DNA from: WTJD01 sp964225175
GTDB lineage: Bacteria; Pseudomonadota; Gammaproteobacteria; Xanthomonadales; SZUA-36
Direction of reading: 5' to 3'
NCBI GenBank assembly: GCA_964225175.1
Contig: CAXQNK010000014.1
Span: 1 to 12,218 of the forward strand
Length of the DNA: 12,218 bases
Positions 1 through 5,915 of this stretch are shown in pieces (the stretch's first letter is position 1; each line of letters starts with the position of its first letter). The translations under genes were made by a program, and so were the position numbers. A model generated the notes under the pieces. The model was not told where the DNA came from, made no database searches, and worked only from the letters and a program-made list of their open reading frames with translations.

Positions 1-447
1 CGTCTTCGCTACGCCGACGGAGACCAGTCCACGGCCTCTATCCGTTCTGAAATGCAGGAGGTGATGCAGAACAATGCCGCCGTCTTCCGCACGGGCGAGG
101 TGCTCGAAGAGGGCTGCACGCTGATCGATGGAGTGTACCAGCGCTTTGAAAACCTGGGCATCAGCGACCGCTCACTCATTTGGAATTCTGATCTCGTCGA
201 GACACTTGAGCTGCGCAACCTCCTGGGCTGTGCAGTCACAACCATGTTTTCGGCAGAGCACCGAAAGGAAAGCCGCGGAGCACACGCGCGAGAGGATTTC
301 GCCGAGAGGGACGATGAGAATTGGATGAAACACACGATGATCACCATGAATGAGCAGGGTGGGGTAGAGATCAGCTACCGGCCCGTTCATCTATACACGC
401 TGAGCGACGACGTTGATGTCGTTCAACCGCAAGCCAGGGTGTATTAG
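1..447 (+). CDS. sdhA: Succinate dehydrogenase flavoprotein subunit, C-terminal part (5' end outside window)
   Basis: The frame is open from base 1 and ends at TAG 445-447, giving the last 148 residues of the protein. SdhA carries covalent FAD and oxidises succinate to fumarate in complex II on the cytoplasmic face of the inner membrane. The visible part is the helical C-terminal domain of the family. It contains the ESRGAHAREDF segment, RDDENWMKHT, and the typical ending RPVHLYTL...ARVY. The catalytic and FAD-binding domains lie upstream, outside the window. sdhB starts 21 bases downstream, the usual sdhAB order, so the two are co-transcribed. The first in-frame ATG, at 52, is internal and not the start. 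Identification is secure from family motifs and from the neighbour. Confidence 0.95.
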   Translation, partial: RLRYADGDQSTASIRSEMQEVMQNNAAVFRTGEVLEEGCTLIDGVYQRFENLGISDRSLIWNSDLVETLELRNLLGCAVTTMFSAEHRKESRGAHAREDFAERDDENWMKHTMITMNEQGGVEISYRPVHLYTLSDDVDVVQPQARVY

Positions 448-468
448 AGAGTAAACCGAGGTAAATTC

Positions 469-1254
469 ATGTTACAGATGCGACTGCCCAAGAACTCCAG
501 AATTGGCGAGGGAAAGGTTTTTTCAGCGCCGAGGAACGCGAGTCGAATCAAAGCGTTCAAAATATATCGCTGGGATCCCGATGATGGGCAAAATCCGCGC
601 GTAGACACCTATGAAATCGATCTCGATGCCTGCGGGCCCATGGTTCTGGACGCCATCATCAAGATCAAGGACCAGATTGATCCCACACTGACCTTCAGGC
701 GTTCCTGTCGCGAGGGCATATGCGGTTCATGCTCGATGAACATCGACGGCACCAACACTCTGGCCTGCACGAAACCCATCCGCGAGATCAAGGGAGATGT
801 CGTCATCAATCCTCTTCCACATCTGCCGGTCATCAAGGACCTCGTGCCGGATATGACTCACATCTACAGCCAGTATGCGAGCATCAAGCCCTGGATTGTG
901 ACCCACCGGGATCTGGCTCCCGACACCGAAATGCTGCAGTCACATGAGGACCGTGAAAAGCTCGATGGCCTCTACGAGTGCATACTGTGTGCCTGCTGTT
1001 CCACCTCCTGTCCCAGCTATTGGTGGAACGGCGACCGCTATCTCGGCCCGGCGACCCTCTTGCAGGCTTATCGCTGGCTGGTGGATTCAAGGGATGAGGA
1101 TACGGACAGCAGGCTAGATCAGCTTGACGATGCGTTCAAACTGTTTCGGTGCCACACCATCCTGAATTGCACGGCGACTTGCCCGAAGGGACTCAATCCC
1201 GCCCGGGCGATTGCTGAAACCAAAAAAATGCTACTGGCTCGAAAAAGGGCCTGA
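469..1254 (+). CDS. sdhB: Succinate dehydrogenase iron-sulfur subunit
   Basis: This 261-residue protein is the electron-transfer subunit of complex II, passing electrons from FAD in SdhA to ubiquinone. The N-terminal ferredoxin domain holds the [2Fe-2S] ligands C80, C85, C88 (CREGICGSC) and C100. The C-terminal domain holds C171, C174, C177 and C238 for [4Fe-4S] and C181, C228, C234 for [3Fe-4S]. Their spacing is the same as in E. coli SdhB. W186 and H229 match residues near the quinone site in E. coli. The protein is about 20 residues longer than E. coli SdhB, and the extra part is N-terminal. ATG 469 is preceded by a GAGGT Shine-Dalgarno at suitable distance; a second Met at residue 4 is an alternative start. 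It follows sdhA closely and precedes sdhE. Confidence 0.97.
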   Translation: MLQMRLPKNSRIGEGKVFSAPRNASRIKAFKIYRWDPDDGQNPRVDTYEIDLDACGPMVLDAIIKIKDQIDPTLTFRRSCREGICGSCSMNIDGTNTLACTKPIREIKGDVVINPLPHLPVIKDLVPDMTHIYSQYASIKPWIVTHRDLAPDTEMLQSHEDREKLDGLYECILCACCSTSCPSYWWNGDRYLGPATLLQAYRWLVDSRDEDTDSRLDQLDDAFKLFRCHTILNCTATCPKGLNPARAIAETKKMLLARKRA

Positions 1255-1268
1255 ACCGGGGGGCGCAA

Positions 1269-1535
1269 CTGAAGGATATTCGCGTTAGAAAACTGCGGTG
1301 GCTGTGTCGCCGCGGCATGAAAGAGTTGGATGTGTTGCTGGAGGCGTTCCTGGAACAACATGCAGATGAGCTCGCCGCCGGGCGGTGGCCGCAATTTGAA
1401 TCCCTGCTCAGCCAGGACGACGATGTGCTCTGGCGCTGGGTTATGCAGCCAGACTCCTGCGCGGAATTTCACGCGCTTTTACTTGTCATCATGCAATCCA
1501 AGCCCGGCTCTGGTGATCCTTCTCACGGGCAGTGA
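1269..1535 (+). CDS. sdhE: FAD assembly factor SdhE, probable non-ATG start
   Basis: SdhE (YgfY/CptB, DUF339) is a small soluble protein that binds SdhA and promotes covalent attachment of FAD. The signature RRGMKELD is encoded at 1308-1331, but its Met (ATG 1317) is the internal residue of the RRGM motif. The frame is open upstream to a TGA at 1215-1217, with no ATG, GTG or TTG in between. Starting at CTG 1269 gives 88 residues and puts the motif Met at residue 17, matching the E. coli protein in total length and motif position as I recall it (HWACRRGM there, RWLCRRGM here). The C-terminal part includes LLSQDDDVLWRWVM, the usual helical ending. It lies 14 bases after sdhB and overlaps the ygfX-like gene. 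The family call is firm. The exact start is inferred; a start at 1317 would remove the functional motif. Confidence 0.85.
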   Translation: MKDIRVRKLRWLCRRGMKELDVLLEAFLEQHADELAAGRWPQFESLLSQDDDVLWRWVMQPDSCAEFHALLLVIMQSKPGSGDPSHGQ

Positions 1536-1899
1536 CAGCAAGCTTCGCCGCGCGCGAGCGCTAGCCCTGATCTGCGTATTCTTCGCGGCATTACTGGCGG
1601 CCCCGCCCGTCCCTGGAGGGCTCGTCATCACTGGCCTGTTCCTGCTCTCGTACATAGCATCAGCACACCGGAATACCCGAACCCAAAGACTCAGTCTCAA
1701 CTCCAGCGGATCTGGTTTGCTTGGCTGCGATCGGGTCAGGGTAGCCCCGCGCTGCTGGGTCAGCGAACATTATGCCGTTATCAGGCTCGAGAAATGTGGC
1801 GGGAACAAGATTATTGTGCTCAGCGCGTCCCGACAGGCGCCCGGAGAATATCGTAAACTTCTCGGATGGGTGCGGTTGGCGCGCGGGTCAAGGTCTTGA
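1513..1899 (+). CDS. ygfX: YgfX-like inner-membrane protein (CptA family)
   Basis: From GTG 1513 this encodes 128 residues, close to the 135 of E. coli YgfX. There are two hydrophobic segments near the N terminus (about residues 17-31 and 36-51), followed by a soluble domain. The C-terminal pattern W-S-x-H-Y-A-V-I-R-L through KLLGWVRL resembles the end of YgfX (W-M-I-K-S-G-M-M-L-R-L through RRILL). Position supports the call, since sdhE-ygfX is a conserved overlapping pair in gammaproteobacteria. Here the overlap is 23 bases. YgfX has been described as a membrane partner of SdhE and as the CptA toxin acting on cell-shape proteins; that toxin role is debated and cannot be judged here. The frame is open further upstream to 1330, but that part only shadows sdhE. 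Sequence similarity is weak, so synteny carries much of the call. Confidence 0.75.
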   Translation: MILLTGSDSKLRRARALALICVFFAALLAAPPVPGGLVITGLFLLSYIASAHRNTRTQRLSLNSSGSGLLGCDRVRVAPRCWVSEHYAVIRLEKCGGNKIIVLSASRQAPGEYRKLLGWVRLARGSRS

Positions 1900-1913
1900 G
1901 GAAGCGGGCCGGA

Positions 1914-3032
1914 ATGCCGGATAAAGGACAACAGGGACAACTGCTCGATGCCTTGCTTCATGCGGCCGTCGACGCCATTATCGTAAGCGATGAACGCGGC
2001 CGGATTCTGCGGTTCAATGATGCCGCCAAGAACATGTTCGGTCTTGGTGAGCACGAAGCGCTGGGGTCCAATCTCTCCATACTCATGCCTGAACCTTTCC
2101 GCAGCCAACATGATGGCTACATCCGCGCCCATCGTGAGGGTGTGCCGCCCTCCATTATCGGCATTGGCCGGGAAATTGAAGGCTGCAGAAAAAGCGGAGA
2201 AAAATTTCCAATGCATTTATCGGTCGGGGAAATCAAGGGGGTGGGTGAAGCACGATATGTGGGAATCATTCGTGACCTGAGCGAGGAAAAAGCAACCCTT
2301 GACCTCGTCAGGGAACTCGACTCACAACTCGAACACGCCGATCGCCTGGTGCTCCTCGGAGAATTGACCGCGGGCATCGGCCATGAAATCAACCAGCCAT
2401 TAACCGCCATAGCCGCTTTTTCTGAAGCCGCAGGCAAGATACTGCAGCGTCAGGGGCTTGATACCGACAATCAGCTCCACACCATATGCGAACGGATATC
2501 AGAGCAGGCTCGACGTGCCGGGGACGTTGTCACCAGGCTACGCAAGTTATCCTACAAAGGCGAGCCGACTCGCTCGCAACACTCACTCGACGCCCTGCTG
2601 GAACAGGTTCTCCTGTTGCTGGAACACGAATTGAAGAAAGCCAACGTCGAATTGATCACCCACCATGACCCCGAATTACCCGAGATTTACGTGGATGAAA
2701 TACAAATTCAGCAAGTTCTGGTCAACCTGATCAAAAACAGTCTGGACGCGCTCGAGGGGCATTCCGTGGCGAATGGCCTCATTACGATCCATTTCGAGCG
2801 CGATGGGCAGCACCTGGAAATTCGAGTCACGGATAACGGCCCGGGTGTATCAAATGAAATCCATTCCAGGCTCTTTGAACCCTTTTTCACAACGAAACAA
2901 ACCGGCGTCGGGCTGGGTTTGTCCATTTGCCGGAATATTGCGATCGCACATGGTGGAACCCTGACCTATCGGGCAGGGGGCAAGGGCGAGCATGGCTTCT
3001 GCCTGCGCCTGCCGATGGAAGTCATTGGTTAG
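1914..3032 (+). CDS. FixL-like soluble PAS histidine kinase, possible heme oxygen sensor
   Basis: From ATG 1914 this is a 372-residue kinase with no membrane segment, so it should be cytosolic. The PAS domain spans about residues 10-125. It matches the FixL type through ILMPEPFRSQHDGY and IIGIGREIEG. H66 aligns with the proximal heme ligand (His200 of Bradyrhizobium FixL) and R86 with the oxygen-contacting Arg220. A coiled linker leads to the H-box GHEINQPL with phosphoacceptor H157. The ATPase domain has an N-box (NLIKNSLDAL, 271-280), DNGPG (307-311), FEPFFTTK (321-328) and GLGLSI (333-338). ATG 1914 is preferred because GAGGA lies about 11 bases upstream; ATG 1866 would add 16 residues and overlap the ygfX-like gene with no visible ribosome site. 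The response regulator follows after 10 bases. Heme binding is inferred from conserved residues only. Confidence 0.88.
   Translation: MPDKGQQGQLLDALLHAAVDAIIVSDERGRILRFNDAAKNMFGLGEHEALGSNLSILMPEPFRSQHDGYIRAHREGVPPSIIGIGREIEGCRKSGEKFPMHLSVGEIKGVGEARYVGIIRDLSEEKATLDLVRELDSQLEHADRLVLLGELTAGIGHEINQPLTAIAAFSEAAGKILQRQGLDTDNQLHTICERISEQARRAGDVVTRLRKLSYKGEPTRSQHSLDALLEQVLLLLEHELKKANVELITHHDPELPEIYVDEIQIQQVLVNLIKNSLDALEGHSVANGLITIHFERDGQHLEIRVTDNGPGVSNEIHSRLFEPFFTTKQTGVGLGLSICRNIAIAHGGTLTYRAGGKGEHGFCLRLPMEVIG
2971..2978 (+). other. KOPS-like octamer pointing toward the dif-like site
   Basis: The octamer GGGCAGGG fits GGGNAGGG, the FtsK-orienting polar sequence, and lies inside the kinase gene. Its orientation points rightward, toward the dif-like site at 11669, as expected for FtsK translocation on this arm. 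I saw no copy in the opposite orientation by eye, but a single copy in a GC-rich gene can occur by chance. Confidence 0.3.
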
Positions 3033-3042
3033 GATTCGGCAG

Positions 3043-3660
3043 ATGTCGGACAAAGGTAAAGTCTGCATTATCGATGATGACAAAGCCGTCCGAGAGGCTC
3101 TGCGCATACTGCTGTTCATAGAGGGTTACCGGACAGAGACCTTCGAATCGGCAGATCAGTTTCTGGCCAGACAACCCTTGCCCGAAGCCGATGTTTACCT
3201 GCTCGATATTCGAATGCCCGGTACCGATGGCACAGAGCTGCACACCATGCTCAAGGAGAAATCCTCATCCGTGCCCGTAATTTTCATCACCGGTCATGGT
3301 GACATTCCCTTGGCCGTAAGCGCCATGCGCGATGGCGCCTTCGATTTTCTGACCAAGCCATTCGAGGAGGGCGAGTTATTGGAAAAGCTGACCGCTGCCG
3401 TCGCCCACTATCGCGAAATACGGTCTGACCAACAGGAACTACGCCAACTGGAGCAACGGGTCTCCAGCCTCACGCCTCGGGAAACTGACGTGCTGGTGCA
3501 TATCGCACGCGGGTTCTCAAACAAAAAAGTCGCCCAAGAGCTATCTATCAGTCCAAGAACAGTGGAAATTCACCGCGCCCGGGTGATGGAAAAGATGGCT
3601 GCGGATTCAGTCGCGAGCCTGGTACGCATGACCACTATGCTCAACTTGGATCTGAAATAA
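3043..3660 (+). CDS. FixJ-type response regulator (receiver plus LuxR helix-turn-helix)
   Basis: This 205-residue protein is the likely partner of the kinase encoded just upstream. The receiver domain covers residues 1-120, with the acidic pocket D11/D12, phosphoacceptor D55 (LLDIRMPG), T83 (FITGHGD) and K105 (LTKPF). A charged linker (about 121-142) leads to a LuxR/GerE helix-turn-helix, from LTPRETDVL to SPRTVEIHRARVMEKM (residues 143-185). This layout is that of FixJ, TodT and StyR. ATG 3043 is chosen because AGGA stands 8 bases upstream and the protein then begins right before the first beta strand. The frame is open back to 2992, inside the kinase gene. Phosphorylation should promote dimerisation and promoter binding. 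The target genes cannot be read from the sequence. Confidence 0.93.
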   Translation: MSDKGKVCIIDDDKAVREALRILLFIEGYRTETFESADQFLARQPLPEADVYLLDIRMPGTDGTELHTMLKEKSSSVPVIFITGHGDIPLAVSAMRDGAFDFLTKPFEEGELLEKLTAAVAHYREIRSDQQELRQLEQRVSSLTPRETDVLVHIARGFSNKKVAQELSISPRTVEIHRARVMEKMAADSVASLVRMTTMLNLDLK

Positions 3661-3765
3661 CACTGACGCCCGCAATTCATCTTACGTACTTTCCCTGATG
3701 CCCATGCGCGGATCCACGGATAGCATTTGTCCATCACCCATAGATGATGCTCGCAACCATATCCA

Positions 3766-4140
3766 ATGCCAGAATCCATACACGTGCTGACCCTCATTGA
3801 GCCCGACCCGGCCGTTCGGGAAGCCATCACCGTTTTGCTGGAAGTGCGTGGGTGGACCGTCGATGCCCTGGTGCGGGGTGAATCTCTCCAGTCTGCGCTG
3901 AAATCCGATGATCCGCTGGCCGTGATCTGCGAGGCGCATCTTCCTGATATGTCGTCGACAGAGATCCTGGAATGCTGCAGGAAAAGCCGCACGCCCGTTA
4001 TTTTTCTCGGCCATGAAGACGATGTGCAGCACGCGGTCGATCTCATCAGGCTCGGGGCTGAAGATTACCTTCAAAAGCCATTCCAGCAGAATCGTCTGCT
4101 GAATTTGCTCGAACGCCTCGCCGACCTCAGGAAGGGATGA
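3766..4140 (+). CDS. Stand-alone degenerate receiver protein with Glu at the phosphorylation position
   Basis: This 124-residue protein is a single CheY-like domain with no output domain. The fold is recognisable from PAVREAITVLLEVRGW at the N terminus and GAEDYLQKPF near the end, where K104 is the conserved switch Lys. Aligned with the regulator encoded upstream, the phosphoacceptor Asp is replaced by E56 (AVICEAHLPD). The acidic pair is E12-P13 instead of two Asp, and the switch Thr/Ser is G82 (IFLGHEDD). It therefore probably cannot be phosphorylated normally and may mimic a constitutively active form or act through protein contacts. ATG 3766 is the first possible start after an in-frame stop at 3745-3747, and it lacks a clear ribosome site. 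It stands 105 bases after the response regulator gene. Its partner is unknown. Confidence 0.8.
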   Translation: MPESIHVLTLIEPDPAVREAITVLLEVRGWTVDALVRGESLQSALKSDDPLAVICEAHLPDMSSTEILECCRKSRTPVIFLGHEDDVQHAVDLIRLGAEDYLQKPFQQNRLLNLLERLADLRKG

Positions 4141-4189
4141 GGCCCGTCAGTCTCGATCGCCAAACCGCAATTATCCTGGCCAGGGACGA

Positions 4190-4214
4190 CAGTACCGGAA
4201 ACGTATTTGTACTG
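4190..4214. promoter_or_regulatory. Inverted repeat upstream of the copper efflux operon, possible operator
   Basis: CAGTAC (4190-4195) and GTACTG (4209-4214) form perfect 6-base arms around a 13-base spacer. They lie in the 101-base gap before the first gene of the cus operon. The dyad does not resemble the CusR box or the CueR palindrome as I know them. An operator role is inferred from position only, and a dyad this short may arise by chance. Confidence 0.3.
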
Positions 4215-4215
4215 A

Positions 4216-4230
4216 AAACCCTTTGGGTTT
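4216..4230 (+). other. Short hairpin before the cus operon start
   Basis: AAACCC, loop TTT, GGGTTT form a perfect 6-base-pair stem directly after the 4190-4214 dyad and 11 bases before the GTG start at 4242. No T-run follows, so it is a poor intrinsic terminator. It could affect translation initiation of the first gene, which lacks a good Shine-Dalgarno sequence. Confidence 0.3.
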
Positions 4231-4241
4231 AAGATCTATGG

Positions 4242-4574
4242 GTGAAGTTCTTAGCCTACATTCTGATCATTTCAATGCTGGCTCCAGCACTGCCCGTCAT
4301 GGCAAAGCCGGATTGTGGCGCCACGCAGGCAAGCGCCATGCATGAACACGCAGAGCCTGCGCAGCACGATTGCTGTGAAGCGCCTGAATCGGCATCAGAA
4401 ATGAACTGCCCTTCGAGCACAGACTGCCTGCAATGCCCACCGGCGACTCCTGCCTTATCGGGTGAAGAACGCCTCGCCTCACTGCATATGCGGCCCGGTG
4501 GTGGCGTCACCTTCGATCCCTCGATGTGGCCTGGTGACAATCTTCCGCCACCGTTACGACCTCCAATCGCCTGA
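4242..4574 (+). CDS. Small exported Cys/His-rich protein, putative periplasmic metal-binding protein
   Basis: This 110-residue protein has a classic signal peptide (hydrophobic residues 4-19, likely cleavage after VMA at residue 21). The mature part carries Cys at 25, 44, 45, 56, 62 and 65, His at 34, 36, 42 and 82, and Met residues, followed by a Pro-rich tail. The MHEHAEPAQHDCCE and CPSSTDCLQCP clusters suggest thiol/imidazole coordination of Cu(I) or Ag(I). I cannot assign it to a named family. GTG 4242 is the only possible start, since an in-frame stop lies at 4230-4232, and the signal peptide begins right there; the overlapping ATG at 4238 is in another frame. It precedes cusC by 75 bases, so it is probably the first gene of the efflux operon and may bind or deliver metal in the periplasm. 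Confidence 0.75.
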   Translation: MKFLAYILIISMLAPALPVMAKPDCGATQASAMHEHAEPAQHDCCEAPESASEMNCPSSTDCLQCPPATPALSGEERLASLHMRPGGGVTFDPSMWPGDNLPPPLRPPIA

Positions 4575-4580
4575 AGACCA

Positions 4581-4629
4581 GGGTCGAACCGACCCAATTC
4601 CACTAAATTTATCGGTGCCACAACGGCAC
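4581..4629 (+). other. Two tandem hairpins between the small exported protein gene and cusC
   Basis: The first is GGGTCG, loop AAC, CGACCC (4581-4595), a perfect 6-base-pair stem. The second is GTGCC, loop ACAAC, GGCAC (4615-4629), a 5-base-pair stem. Neither is followed by a T-run, so they are not convincing terminators. In a polycistronic message they could act as a processing or stability element that sets different levels of the small protein and CusCBA. That role is inference. Confidence 0.4.
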
Positions 4630-4649
4630 TATTGCGTTTGGAGATCGAC

Positions 4650-5915
4650 ATGGACATTCGTATTTTTGCACACAGCTTTTTGCTGTGCCTGATCACAATG
4701 ACATATCCGTTGCGGGTGCACGCCGAAACGCTGACCTTGGCGGATGCAGAACGCATCGCGGCCCAGCGCGACTCGCTCGCATCCGTTTACAGTTCGCGAT
4801 CCGAAGCCGCAAGGGAAATGGCCATCTCAGCACAGCAACTCACGGATCCGAAGCTCCGTCTAGGAGCACTGTCTTTACCGGTGGATTCTTTCAGATTCGA
4901 CCAGGAACCGATGACCCAATTCCAGATTGGAATACAGCAGTCATTTGCCCGAGGAGACACACGAAAAATCGCGGGTCAGCGCTACGAATCATTAGGGTCG
5001 GTACAGGACGCCCTGATGGCCGACAGATACCGAAAAACCCTGCTCGAGGTGAGGCAAATTTACGTGGAGGCTGTCCTGCATCAGCGGATCGGGAGTGTAT
5101 TGCAGGAATCAGAAGCAGTACTCCATGAGATCGGTGAACTCGTCTCAGATTACTATGCAACGGGGCGCAGTAGCCAGGAAGAGGTTCTCAATGCAAGGCT
5201 TGAACTTAGCCGAGTAGAGGACCGAGTCATTGCCTCGCAGCAACGTGTCGAAGAAGTTCGCGCACAGCTCGCCCGATTGATCGGGGCGCCGGCGCAGCGG
5301 ACCATATCCAACCAATGGCCAGAACTTGTTTACCGAGCCGACCCAGCAATCAAAGCCGACCCCATTGACCAGCATCCGCAGGTCGCGGCCGTTACTGCCA
5401 AAATTGAATATGCGCAGTACACAGAGCAACTCGCGGAACAACAGTACAAGCCTGCCTACACGCTGGATTTTGGATATGGAATCCGGTCAGGAGCTGATCC
5501 CGCCCGAGGCGACCGATCGGATTTAATTAGTGTTGTGCTGACCATGGATTTGCCTTTTTTCAGGCAAAAGCGTCAAGACCGAGTGCTGGCCGCCAGGATT
5601 GCCGAAACCCAAGCCGCCATGCACAAACGGGACGATATTTACCGACGCCTGGGTTCGGAGATTGAGCAACAAGAAGTCGCCTTGCGCCGGGTTCAGCAAC
5701 GGCTCGCTCTTTACCGCGATGACCTGCTCCCGCAAGCGAGCGATCACTCGACAGCGGCAATGGATTCCTATTCCGATGCCACGGGGAGCCTTGTCGATCT
5801 GCTGAGAGCCTGGAATATCGAGTATGAGCTGAGAATAGATCAAGCCCGTCTCGAGGCCGAGGCCTTGCAACTTAACGCCGCACTAATCTACCTGGCCGGA
5901 GGAGAAACGTCATGA
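4650..5915 (+). CDS. cusC: Outer-membrane channel of Cu(I)/Ag(I) efflux system (TolC/CusC family)
   Basis: This 421-residue TolC-family protein is the outer-membrane exit duct of the tripartite pump. The signal peptide (residues 1-25, ending VHA) is followed by ETLTLADAERIAAQRD, the usual opening of outer-membrane efflux proteins. Long amphipathic helices then appear in two repeats, and the second ends in GSLVDLLRAWNIEYELRIDQARLEAEAL. ATG 4650 is chosen because GGAG lies 6 bases upstream and the signal peptide fits; TTG 4632 would add six residues. E. coli CusC is a lipoprotein, but the Cys at residue 13 here is not in a lipobox, so this one is probably cleaved by signal peptidase I. It overlaps cusB by four bases (ATGA). 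The CusC name rests on the Cu-type partners; by sequence alone it could equally be called CzcC. Confidence 0.9.
   Translation: MDIRIFAHSFLLCLITMTYPLRVHAETLTLADAERIAAQRDSLASVYSSRSEAAREMAISAQQLTDPKLRLGALSLPVDSFRFDQEPMTQFQIGIQQSFARGDTRKIAGQRYESLGSVQDALMADRYRKTLLEVRQIYVEAVLHQRIGSVLQESEAVLHEIGELVSDYYATGRSSQEEVLNARLELSRVEDRVIASQQRVEEVRAQLARLIGAPAQRTISNQWPELVYRADPAIKADPIDQHPQVAAVTAKIEYAQYTEQLAEQQYKPAYTLDFGYGIRSGADPARGDRSDLISVVLTMDLPFFRQKRQDRVLAARIAETQAAMHKRDDIYRRLGSEIEQQEVALRRVQQRLALYRDDLLPQASDHSTAAMDSYSDATGSLVDLLRAWNIEYELRIDQARLEAEALQLNAALIYLAGGETS

Noticed and set aside
1330..1512. Upstream extension of the ygfX-like frame from ATG 1330, giving 189 residues
   Set aside because: This part overlaps sdhE in another frame and gives a sequence unlike any membrane protein of the family; GTG 1513 gives the expected length.
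2151..2153. Loss of the heme ligand because Ser replaces His before IIGIGR
   Set aside because: That position corresponds to FixL His214, not the proximal ligand His200; the latter is conserved as H66.
4216..4230. Intrinsic terminator ending the upstream regulatory genes
   Set aside because: The stem is only half GC, and the bases after it (AAGATC) contain no T-run.
4650..4730. CusC as a lipoprotein like the E. coli protein
   Set aside because: The Cys at residue 13 lies inside the hydrophobic core without a lipobox, and a normal cleavage site after VHA is present.
4256..4756. A 166-codon minus-strand open frame opposite the small exported protein and cusC start
   Set aside because: It lies over two well-supported + strand genes with signal peptides and shows no recognisable domain; it is a shadow frame.
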